From assembly GCA_017411225.1 (NCBI GenBank), contig JAFRDQ010000077.1, forward strand, positions 1 to 47,844: a stretch of 47,844 nt of DNA, given 5' to 3'. Positions 40,962 to 47,844 of this stretch are shown one piece after another. Numbering within the stretch: position 1 is the first letter of the stretch; every line of letters starts with the position of its first letter. The stretch comes from Oscillospiraceae bacterium. Lineage in GTDB: Bacteria; Bacillota; Clostridia; Oscillospirales; Oscillospiraceae. The notes beneath the pieces are model-generated. The model did no database searches, had not been told where the DNA came from, and saw only the letters and a program-made list of their open reading frames with translations. Position numbers and translations under genes: made by a program.

Positions 40962-43037
40962 TCAGAGTGCGACTGCCGTGTCGTATGCGCTGTGCACGGC
41001 GTTTGCGATCGTGCCGCTCTTGACGGCGTCGCCGACGCGAATCACGTTCAGACCCTTGGCCTTGAGATCCTCCTCGAGGTCTGGGATGGGACGCACGCCC
41101 ATTGAGAGAATCACGGCGTCGGCGGGGATGAGACTCTGCCTGCCGGTCTTGACGTCCTCGACCGAAACGGCGTCATCGCCGATCTCCAGCAGCTTCGTGC
41201 CAGCCATGAACTTGCAGCCGGCGGGGACGAGGCGCTCCATTTCGTCGTCGACAAGCTGGAACCAAGTGCCGGGCGCAATTTCAGGCGCCATCTCGATGAT
41301 GGTCGTGTCGCAGCCGTCCTGCAGGAGGAATTCTGCGGTTTCGAGCCCGGTCATGCCGCTGCCGATGACGACAGCCTTTTTGTTCTTCGGGCGGATGCCG
41401 CCGAGAATGACCTCGGGTGCGGTGCAGACATGAGGCTTGTCGATGCCGGGAATGCTCTTCGGCACGACGGGAACGCCGCCGGTGGCGAGGAGCACGACGT
41501 CGGGCTTCAGCTCCGCGACGGAGTCTGCCGTCACCTCCACGCCGCTGCAGACCGTGACGCCGAGCTTTGTGACATTTGTCATCAGATCCTCGATGCACCA
41601 ATGCAGCTTGCCCTTCAGGTGGCAGGACGCGGCGGTGTTTACCTGACCACCGACTTCCTTGTTCTTTTCCAGCACTGTCACGGCAAAGCCGCGGCGCGCC
41701 AGAACCTCCGCGGCCATCAGACCGGCAGGGCCTGCGCCAATGATGACGGCGGTTTTACCCTCACCGTCGCGCGGCATGGCGTTGTCAATGCGCTCTCTGC
41801 CCACGGCGGGGTTCAGCGCGCACTCGCCGGGTTTGCCGACCTTCGCATTCGTCATGAAGGAGGAAATGCAGTTGAGGCACCCGATGCAGCGCTTGATATC
41901 CTCGGGGCGCCCTTCCTCGATCTTCTGCACCCAGTGCGGGTCGCAGATGAAGGTGCGGGCCGAGCCGACGAAGTCCTGCCAGCCGTCCGCGATCTGACGC
42001 TCTGCCTGTTCGGGAGAACGGATAAAGTTCGCGGCGCAGACCGGGATGGAGACGACAGACTTGATTTCCTTTGCAAGATAGGCGCGCCAGCCGGGCTCAA
42101 AGCTCGTGGGCTCCAGCCACCGATTATAAACGTCATAGCAAGCGCTGGTGACGTTGATCGCGTCGACACCGAGCTTTTCGAGCTCCACGGCGACTTTTTT
42201 GCCGTACTCCAGATCATAGCCTTTGCCGGGCATGCCGATTTTGTCGTACATCTCATCGGCCGTCAGACGCACCATCAGCGGATAGTCGCGTCCGCAGCGC
42301 TCGCGGATGCCCTGAATGATTTCCGAGACAAAGCGCATGCGGTTTTCAAAGCTGCCGCCGTATTCGTCGGTGCGCTTGTTCGTGTTGGGGGAGAGGAACT
42401 GCTGGATCATGTAACCGTGGCCGCCGTGCAGCTCTACAATATCCACGCCCGCCTTCTGGCATCGCACTGCCGCTTCAATAAAGTCATTGATGAGGTTCTT
42501 GACTTCTCTGTGACTCATGGCGTGCATGCGCATGGCACCGTGGTTGGCGAGCTCCACCTTGGAGGGAGCCTGTACCGACCAGATCAGCTTCTTTTCCTCC
42601 ATGCCAAGCAGAATCGGCGTGGCCTTGAAGATGCCGTCGAGTACCTTGGGGAAACGCTTGACGATCGGAATGACCATCGGCAGGGAGTTGGTGCTGCTGG
42701 AATAGCCCTGACGGCCGGGGTGATGCAGTTGGATGCCGAGCTTCGCCCCGTGGCGGTGGATGCGCTCGACAAACTCGCGCATGGGCTCGATGTGATAGTC
42801 GTGGCTCATGGCCAGCTGCGTATAAGTAGAGGCGGCTCCCATGTCGTTCACGCGGGTGACGCCGGGGATGATGAGGCCGACGCCGCCCTTGGCGCGCTCC
42901 TCATAGTAGTCCATCAGACGCTCGGTCGGCGTGCCGTCCGGCTGACCCAGACTCATTTCTGCAGCCGTCATGACGGTGCGGTTTTTGATCGTCAGGGTGC
43001 CGATGTTCATCGGGCTCAGCAGATGTTCAAATGCCAT
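40962..43037 (-). CDS. Old Yellow Enzyme-type NADH:flavin oxidoreductase with 4Fe-4S and FAD/NAD domains (enoate / 2,4-dienoyl-CoA reductase family)
   Basis: 691 residues. Residues 1-375 are an FMN TIM barrel with the active-site segment HGGHGYMIQQFLSP (His204, His207, Tyr209) and the family motif KRTDEYGGSFENR. Cys384, Cys387, Cys390 and Cys406 (CIGCLNC...C) hold a 4Fe-4S cluster. The rest is an FAD/NAD domain with GAGPAG (434-439) and a second GSGMTG. Such enzymes reduce activated C=C bonds; BaiCD/BaiH and steroid enone reductases belong to this family. Between GRQ (110) and APS (157) there is a roughly 40-residue hydrophobic insertion absent from FadH and BaiCD as I recall them, next to the substrate pocket. 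AGGAG lies before the ATG. It is the last gene of the three-gene operon, 3 bases after the SDR stop. Confidence 0.93.
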   Translation of the reverse strand: MAFEHLLSPMNIGTLTIKNRTVMTAAEMSLGQPDGTPTERLMDYYEERAKGGVGLIIPGVTRVNDMGAASTYTQLAMSHDYHIEPMREFVERIHRHGAKLGIQLHHPGRQGYSSSTNSLPMVIPIVKRFPKVLDGIFKATPILLGMEEKKLIWSVQAPSKVELANHGAMRMHAMSHREVKNLINDFIEAAVRCQKAGVDIVELHGGHGYMIQQFLSPNTNKRTDEYGGSFENRMRFVSEIIQGIRERCGRDYPLMVRLTADEMYDKIGMPGKGYDLEYGKKVAVELEKLGVDAINVTSACYDVYNRWLEPTSFEPGWRAYLAKEIKSVVSIPVCAANFIRSPEQAERQIADGWQDFVGSARTFICDPHWVQKIEEGRPEDIKRCIGCLNCISSFMTNAKVGKPGECALNPAVGRERIDNAMPRDGEGKTAVIIGAGPAGLMAAEVLARRGFAVTVLEKNKEVGGQVNTAASCHLKGKLHWCIEDLMTNVTKLGVTVCSGVEVTADSVAELKPDVVLLATGGVPVVPKSIPGIDKPHVCTAPEVILGGIRPKNKKAVVIGSGMTGLETAEFLLQDGCDTTIIEMAPEIAPGTWFQLVDDEMERLVPAGCKFMAGTKLLEIGDDAVSVEDVKTGRQSLIPADAVILSMGVRPIPDLEEDLKAKGLNVIRVGDAVKSGTIANAVHSAYDTAVAL

Positions 43038-43040
43038 GTG

Positions 43041-43832
43041 TTACTTCTCCTTTTTTGCGAGCTTCTTTTCCATGCGGATGAGCTTGGCGTACTCGAGCTT
43101 CCAGTAGATCGTACGGATCGGCGGGCAGATGCCCATGAGCACCTTGCTCACGGCAAAGAGGAAGCACGGAGAGACGTATTTCTTGCCGCGCTCGATGCCT
43201 CTGACCATCTTGCGGGCCACGACGTCGGGCTTCTGCACAGGGAAGGGCTTTTCAAACTTGTCACCGTCGTGCGCCACGACGAAGAAGTTCGTGTCGGTTG
43301 CCACGGGGTAGAGGCAGGTCATCTTGAGATTGTCGGGTTTCTCGGTGCGCACGGCCTGCTGGAAGCCCTGCGTGGCAAATTTACTCGCGCTGTAAACGGC
43401 GTAGCCCGGCATGGCCATCTGGCCGATGGCGCTCACGGTGATGGCAAGATGACCGTCGCGTCCGTTCAGGTGGCGCAGATAGCGGGAGTAGGTGTACATG
43501 GGAGAGAAGGTATTTGTGCGGAACATGCGTTCGACGCGCTCCCAGTCCGTGTAGTCATAGCGCTCGTAGTAGGGGAAGCCCGCGTTGGCATAGAAAATGT
43601 CGATCTTCCCGAACATGCTCTCGGCCTTGTCAAAGAGCTTCTCGATTCCTTCAGGACTGCTTACATCGCAGTCGAAGGGGGTGACGTTCGGCGCGAAGTT
43701 CGTGAGCTTTTCCACCGCGTGGCGGGAGACTGCGAGAATGCGGTTATCTGCGCCCTGCGCCAGCAGCTTGAGCACTTCCAGACCGATGCCGCTGCTTGCG
43801 CCGGTGAGAACGATGGTTTTACCGTTGATCAT
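43041..43832 (-). CDS. Short-chain dehydrogenase/reductase
   Basis: 263 residues. The cofactor loop TGASSGIG (10-17), NAG (83-85), Ser134 and YSASK (Tyr147, Lys151) give a complete classical SDR active site. The C-terminal 30 residues are basic and hydrophobic (YWKLEYAKLIRMEKKLAKKEK), which suggests loose membrane contact and a hydrophobic substrate. The ATG at 43832 is 9 bases from AAGGAG, and this site overlaps the stop of the upstream gene; ATG at 43838 is also possible. It is the middle gene of the operon with the tocopherol-cyclase-like and OYE genes, so it probably oxidises or reduces a hydroxyl/keto group on the same compound. Confidence 0.92.
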   Translation of the reverse strand: MINGKTIVLTGASSGIGLEVLKLLAQGADNRILAVSRHAVEKLTNFAPNVTPFDCDVSSPEGIEKLFDKAESMFGKIDIFYANAGFPYYERYDYTDWERVERMFRTNTFSPMYTYSRYLRHLNGRDGHLAITVSAIGQMAMPGYAVYSASKFATQGFQQAVRTEKPDNLKMTCLYPVATDTNFFVVAHDGDKFEKPFPVQKPDVVARKMVRGIERGKKYVSPCFLFAVSKVLMGICPPIRTIYWKLEYAKLIRMEKKLAKKEK

Positions 43833-43845
43833 GTGCATTGACTCC

Positions 43846-44982
43846 TTATCTGTCGTATTCGCCATATTCACAGCCGATGTTTCTTGCCTCAACTTCATCA
43901 ATCAGAATGTCCTTCTTGCCGATGCGGCGATAGAGCTTGATCGTGCCCACACCATTGCCGCCGTTCCAGAGGCGGTTGTGCCGTTTTGTGCCGTTCGGCG
44001 CTTCGTAGTTGATGTTCAGCATATCGGCCTTGTTGCAGGTGATGTCCGTGATCATTTTGGCGGTGAAGGTAGTCTGCTCCACGTGCCAGTGAATCTTGTC
44101 GTCCGTCTCCCAGCTTTCAAACTTCGTCTGGCTGCCGGTCCAGAACTTGGAGAAGTTGAACTCGTAGTTCTTGCCCTCATAGTAGAACTGGCCGAGCAGC
44201 TTGCGCTCGAGCGCGTAGAAAAAGATCTTCGGTCTGCCGCCGCCAATCTCGAAGGCGCTGTTTTTCAGCTGCTTGCCGGTCTTTTTGCTCACGAGATTGT
44301 TCGACGAGAGCCAGACCCAGGGGCTCGTGAAATCGCCGCCCCAGTTTTTGTCGGCGTAGCCGTAGCAGGTCTCGGGCTTGACAACGTATTTTTTGCCGTT
44401 GAACTCGATCTCACCTTCAAAGTAGCTCTTCATGCCCTCGGCATGCCAGAACATTTCGAAGGAGTTGATATCGCGGAAGAATTTGCTCGCGCCGTAGCCG
44501 ACGTGGAAGGAGATGTCCTTCTTGATTTTGAGATCCCACTTGATATGGCCGGCGTCGCACATCCACTCGGGGTGCGCCTTGGCTTCCGCCTCGGTGATGT
44601 CGATGCTGCCGCGCGTCTCTGTCTCGCTGCAGAAGCAGTCCGCCGCGTCGATGGAGTAGGGCGTCACAGGGGAGATGCGCACGTCCTTCCAGGCGAAGAA
44701 GCGGTGCAGCTGCGCCTTTTCCTTGCCCCAGGTGCCGACGTTGACCATCAGATAGGACGGACGCTCGCCGCGTTTTTGCGCGTCCGGACGGTTCCAGACG
44801 ATCACTGGCTCGTCCTTGGCATGCGCAGGATTGCAGGTGAAGAACTCTACATAGAAGGGCTTCTCTTCGCCGGTCTCGGCGTCCTCAGCTGTGAAGGAAT
44901 GCCACCACCAGTCATAGCCGCGCTTGGCGAGCGGACCTTTGAGCATCCATTCGTTGCGTGTAATGTCATGAATATTTGCCAT
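43846..44982 (-). CDS. Tocopherol cyclase-like / CrtC-type lipocalin-fold protein
   Basis: 378 residues, no signal peptide or membrane helix. The segment at about 207-228 (GYADKNWGGDF, then PWVWLSSNN) matches the YAEKNWG...W.W..N pattern of the tocopherol cyclase family (PF14249), related to CrtC/AttH hydratase-like proteins. The rest is beta-rich with many Trp, Phe and Tyr, including RGYDWWWHSF near the N-terminus, as in a double-lipocalin hydrophobic pocket. Plant members close the chromanol ring of vitamin E; bacterial homologues from anaerobes are mostly uncharacterised. The ribosome site GGAGGAG is 7 bases before the ATG. It is the first gene of the SDR-OYE operon. Assignment is by motif only; DUF2804-type relatives are the main alternative. 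Confidence 0.66.
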   Translation of the reverse strand: MANIHDITRNEWMLKGPLAKRGYDWWWHSFTAEDAETGEEKPFYVEFFTCNPAHAKDEPVIVWNRPDAQKRGERPSYLMVNVGTWGKEKAQLHRFFAWKDVRISPVTPYSIDAADCFCSETETRGSIDITEAEAKAHPEWMCDAGHIKWDLKIKKDISFHVGYGASKFFRDINSFEMFWHAEGMKSYFEGEIEFNGKKYVVKPETCYGYADKNWGGDFTSPWVWLSSNNLVSKKTGKQLKNSAFEIGGGRPKIFFYALERKLLGQFYYEGKNYEFNFSKFWTGSQTKFESWETDDKIHWHVEQTTFTAKMITDITCNKADMLNINYEAPNGTKRHNRLWNGGNGVGTIKLYRRIGKKDILIDEVEARNIGCEYGEYDR

Positions 44983-45031
44983 GGTATCTCCTCCTCTATC
45001 CTCTTTTCAGGCGGTTATCCACCTTTTCTGT

Positions 45032-45040
45032 ATTGTAACA
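45032..45040 (-). promoter_or_regulatory. Extended -10 promoter of the redox operon
   Basis: TGTTACAAT on the minus strand, 50 bases before the ATG at 44982. No clear -35 is visible. Confidence 0.55.
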
Positions 45041-45069
45041 TTTTTTTGATCGTTCTGCATCACAGAAAA

Positions 45070-45105
45070 ACGACACCCGGATTGTGGAAAATGCACAATC
45101 CGGGT
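45070..45105 (-). terminator. Terminator after the YolD gene
   Basis: ACCCGGATTGTG and CACAATCCGGGT form a perfect 12-bp stem (45075-45105); on the minus strand TTTTT follows after GTCG. It ends the helicase-polymerase-YolD transcript ahead of the next operon's promoter. Confidence 0.8.
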
Positions 45106-45148
45106 CTGTTTTGTTAGGTATTACTAATTCTGGAATCGGATTTGGTGA

Positions 45149-45562
45149 TTAAACATCTGCCTGTGAAATTTGCAGCTCGCATATTTCGGAAATGGGGATG
45201 CACTCGCCGTCCTGCAGCAGAAGCGTTTTGTGGTGTGTGTCCACCCGTTTTGCGAGGCCGATTCTGGTTCGGCAGGCGCCGCCTTCCTTTTGGACGTCGG
45301 GCACGAACCATGTCACAGTTATCTCGCGCGCTTCATCCGGATGATCCCGAAGCCAGCGCAGACGGCGGTCGAGAATCTCCGCCCGATCCTCGCTGATTTC
45401 GGGACGGCGGTCGGTCAGACGCTCCGTTTCTCGCACGGCGTCGTCATATCCCGTGAGCGCGGCAAAGGGAGCAAACTGAGCCGCGCGGTTTTTCATCGGC
45501 ATCGGCGCACGGCGCTCTGTTCTCGGTCGGGCACAGCAGAGCAGATCTTCTTCGGAGGTCAT
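45149..45562 (-). CDS. YolD-like family protein
   Basis: 137 residues. The opening MKNRAAQFAPFAALTGYDDAVRETERL segment (from about residue 23) is the signature of the YolD-like family found beside UmuC-type polymerases in Firmicutes; the C-terminal half is a small beta domain ending IPISEICELQIS. Its molecular role is not established and may be UmuD-like. The start codon overlaps the polymerase stop (ATGA) with GGAGGG 8 bases upstream, so both are translated together. Confidence 0.85.
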   Translation of the reverse strand: MTSEEDLLCCARPRTERRAPMPMKNRAAQFAPFAALTGYDDAVRETERLTDRRPEISEDRAEILDRRLRWLRDHPDEAREITVTWFVPDVQKEGGACRTRIGLAKRVDTHHKTLLLQDGECIPISEICELQISQADV

Positions 45563-47070
45563 GCGCGATGCCCTCCGATCTGCTGGTTGCGGTCTCTGGC
45601 TGTGGCGCCTTCCTCCAGATTCATGCCGCGCAGGATTGCGTTCTTGCCGAATCTGTCCCGGATGCGCAGAATGGCCTCCTGCCGCCGCCGCTCGCGTTCG
45701 GTCACCTCGAGCGGGGTCTCCGGCTCCTCCGGCACATCTTCCGGGAGGGCGAAAAGATCCAGCTGCTCGCTCTCCTCCGGCGTTTCGGCTTCAGCCGCCG
45801 GCAGGATGTGGTTTGCCACCACATACATGCGCCGCACCAGGAGACCACGGTCCACGATCTGATCGAACAGCGTCGTGGCCGCGTCGAGAATCTGCTGTGT
45901 GGAGGCGGTGTGACCGCCGAGGTTGATCGAGCCGTGCGTACCCTTCGGCGCCGATCGGCCGTAATAATCCCGCGATACGGTACCCTGATAGCTCTGTCGC
46001 CGTCCGGAGTCGGCGAGACTTTCCCGATCATAGCCGACACTCAGCACAATCTGATCCGTTGTCAGATGTTTTTCTCTGAGATCCATGCTCAGCAGATCTG
46101 TCATCTCCCGCAGCACGAGCCGCGCTTTTTCAAAGGGGTAGGGCATATGCAGCACCTGCCCGGAGGAGAGACTGCTGCTCTCCGGGCGGTATGCCTTGAT
46201 ATCCCGGATCGTGCAGGGCTCCCAGCCCCAGGCGTGGTCAATGAGCAGCTCGGCGTTCACGCCGAACATGCGGTAGAGCTCCTCCGCGTTCGTGAGACTG
46301 AAGCGCGCCACATCTCCCATTGTGTAAAGTCCGCAGGCGGCGAGCCGCTTGGCATAGCCAGGTCCGAGCCGCCAGAAATCCGTCAGCGGCTTGTGATCCC
46401 AGAGCAGCTCGCGGTAGCTGCGCTCGGTCAGCTCTGCAATGCGCACGCCGTCCTTGTCAGCCGTGCTCTTTTTGGCCCAGATGTCCATGGCGATCTTGCA
46501 CAGATAGAGATTCGGTCCGATCCCGGCCGTGGCGGTGATGCCGGTGGTTTTCAGCACATCCCGGATGATGCGCATGGCAAAGTCGTGTGCCGTCTCGCCG
46601 CGCACACCGAGATACATGCTTGCGTCGATGAAAACCTCGTCGATGGAATAGACGTGGATATCCTCGGGAGCGACGTATTTCAGATAGATCTGATAAATCT
46701 GCGTGCTGACCTCAATATACCGTGCCATCTCCGGCACGGCGACGAGATAGCCCAGCGCCTTGCACGGGTCGGCGAGCTCCGCCGCGTCCGTGGCCTCGCC
46801 CTCGAGAATATGGTGCGGCGCCAGAGCGCGGCGCATGTTGTTGATCTCCTCCACCCGGCGCACGACCTCGAACAGCCGCGCGCGCCCGGAGATGCCGTGC
46901 GCCTTCAGTGCGGGCGAGACCGCAAGACAGATCGTTTTCGTCGTGCGGCTCTCATCGGCCACGACCAGATGCGTCGTCAGCGGATCCAGCCCGCGATCCC
47001 GGCAGGCCACGGAGGCATAGAAGGACTTCAGATCGATTGCAATATAGGTCTTTTCAGATTGCTTGCCCAT
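45559..47070 (-). CDS. Y-family DNA polymerase (UmuC/DinB type)
   Basis: 503 residues. Catalytic metal ligands are Asp13 (AIDLKSFYAS) and Asp144/Glu145 (YSIDEVFID); the thumb and helix-hairpin-helix region follows (FWRLGPGYAKRLAACGLYTMGDVA), then a little-finger domain and a C-terminal tail rich in Glu. It copies damaged DNA. The length and the YolD partner place it with UmuC/YqjW-type enzymes rather than short DinB. The start at 47070 has only a weak ribosome site and is 2 bases after the helicase stop, suggesting coupled translation. Confidence 0.93.
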   Translation of the reverse strand: MGKQSEKTYIAIDLKSFYASVACRDRGLDPLTTHLVVADESRTTKTICLAVSPALKAHGISGRARLFEVVRRVEEINNMRRALAPHHILEGEATDAAELADPCKALGYLVAVPEMARYIEVSTQIYQIYLKYVAPEDIHVYSIDEVFIDASMYLGVRGETAHDFAMRIIRDVLKTTGITATAGIGPNLYLCKIAMDIWAKKSTADKDGVRIAELTERSYRELLWDHKPLTDFWRLGPGYAKRLAACGLYTMGDVARFSLTNAEELYRMFGVNAELLIDHAWGWEPCTIRDIKAYRPESSSLSSGQVLHMPYPFEKARLVLREMTDLLSMDLREKHLTTDQIVLSVGYDRESLADSGRRQSYQGTVSRDYYGRSAPKGTHGSINLGGHTASTQQILDAATTLFDQIVDRGLLVRRMYVVANHILPAAEAETPEESEQLDLFALPEDVPEEPETPLEVTERERRRQEAILRIRDRFGKNAILRGMNLEEGATARDRNQQIGGHRA

Positions 47071-47072
47071 AA

Positions 47073-47844
47073 CTAAGTCTGTTCCGCCGCGAGCTTTACC
47101 TTGAACGAAATGGACCTTGCAGTTTTGATGCCGTCAAATTGTATGACATGCGCGCCCTTTTCCGTGTCGACGGCGATGACGGTACCGGGTCCAAGAATGC
47201 TGTGGCGCACGCGCTGGCCGACGGTGAACTCGCCCTGCGGCAGCGACTCCGGCAGATGCTTTTCCTTCATGGCAATATAGCTCTTTGCGTCCTCGATGAG
47301 ACCGGGGCGCGGCTTCGGATCCTGCTCCAGATGCTCCTCGCCGATGTCGAGCAGGAAGCGCGAGAGATAGCGCGGCGCGCCGTCGATGCCGCGGCCCTCC
47401 GCCTCGGAGAGGTAGAGCCGCTGCTCGGCACGCGTGACGGCCACGAAAGCCAGGCGCCGTTCCTCCTCCATGGCTGGGAGTGTGCGAACCTTCCGGCTCG
47501 GGAAGATGCCCTCGTTCATGCCGCAGAGAAAGACATAGGGAAATTCCAGACCCTTGCCCGCGTGAACGGTCATGAGCTTCACTTTGTCCGCGTGATCGTC
47601 CGCGTCGCTGTTCGTGAAGAGCGCCACGTGCGCGAGATAGTGCTCCAGCGTGGCCTCCTCGCCGCAGGTCGTCTCGTATTCATAAATGGACTGCTTCAGC
47701 TCCGCAAGATTGTCCAGCCGCTCCTGACTGCCCTCGGTCCGGAGCATGGTCTCATAGCCGCTGCGGTTCATCAGATCGCTCAGCAGCTCCGAGATCGGCC
47801 GCTCGGCATAGGAGGCGGAAAACTCCTCCACGAGCTTTATAAAC
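47073..47844 (-). CDS. PcrA/UvrD-family DNA helicase, C-terminal part (cut by window edge)
   Basis: About 256 residues are visible; the frame is open to the right edge, so the start lies outside. Motif V (VKLMTVHAGKGLEFPYVF), the FPS segment (GMNEGIFPSRK) and motif VI (EEERRLAFVAVTRAEQRLYL) identify a UvrD-like superfamily 1 helicase. The C-terminus carries the Tudor-like module FTVGQRVRHSILGPGTVIAVD that binds RNA polymerase in PcrA/UvrD. The GTG at 47831 is internal, not a start. It leads into the translesion polymerase gene with 2 bases between, making a DNA repair operon. Confidence 0.92.
   Translation of the reverse strand, partial: FIKLVEEFSASYAERPISELLSDLMNRSGYETMLRTEGSQERLDNLAELKQSIYEYETTCGEEATLEHYLAHVALFTNSDADDHADKVKLMTVHAGKGLEFPYVFLCGMNEGIFPSRKVRTLPAMEEERRLAFVAVTRAEQRLYLSEAEGRGIDGAPRYLSRFLLDIGEEHLEQDPKPRPGLIEDAKSYIAMKEKHLPESLPQGEFTVGQRVRHSILGPGTVIAVDTEKGAHVIQFDGIKTARSISFKVKLAAEQT

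Noticed and set aside
41430..43841. 803-codon plus-strand frame across the reductase and SDR genes
   Set aside because: Shadow of two confidently identified genes; no recognisable domain.

Overview
The window looks like chromosome of a high-GC gut-type Clostridia, most likely an Oscillospiraceae/Ruminococcaceae relative (inference). The basis is the Firmicutes-style Shine-Dalgarno sites, an alaS T-box leader, a CIRCE operator on lon, many short intrinsic terminators, SLH-domain surface proteins, a fused potC-potD gene and a fused glycogen synthase/amylase gene. I see no rRNA, tRNA, CRISPR array, prophage or transposase gene.

Layout. 1-10.7 kb: lon (CIRCE-controlled), a TetR regulator with two operator-like sites, a LOG-family nucleotidase and endonuclease IV, a YgjP-like metalloprotein, a divergent alpha/beta hydrolase versus patatin-PAP2 pair (lipid-related), a gntR-ABC efflux operon and an RluA-type pseudouridine synthase. 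10.7-15.3 kb: a MITE-like element with 9-bp direct flanks, then potA-potB-potCD (polyamine uptake) behind a long structured leader ending in a terminator. 15.4-21.6 kb: two unknown proteins, a CstA-family transporter, T-box-alaS and a HIT hydrolase. 21.6-29.4 kb: glgB and a glgA-GH13 fusion (glycogen or starch-like polymer turnover), a glyoxalase-like protein, a double-OB protein, deoC and a di-iron ferritin-like protein. 29.4-38.8 kb: a cell-envelope block with two large paralogous SLH proteins, a membrane PP2C phosphatase, a tiny membrane protein and an SLH-bearing amidase. 38.8-41 kb: a sugar nucleotidyltransferase and a LysO-type exporter. 41-45 kb: a three-gene redox operon made of a tocopherol-cyclase-like protein, an SDR and an Old-Yellow-Enzyme/FAD reductase. 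45-47.8 kb: a PcrA/UvrD-like helicase (cut by the window edge), a Y-family polymerase and a YolD-like protein (DNA damage tolerance).

The most promising undescribed system is the tocopherol-cyclase-like/SDR/enoate-reductase operon. It looks like a dedicated pathway for a hydrophobic, ring-forming or enone-containing substrate such as a steroid, quinone or terpenoid. Next come the GT5-GH13 fusion, the untyped leader RNA of the pot operon, and the acidic helical-repeat SLH protein pair with a large internal duplication.
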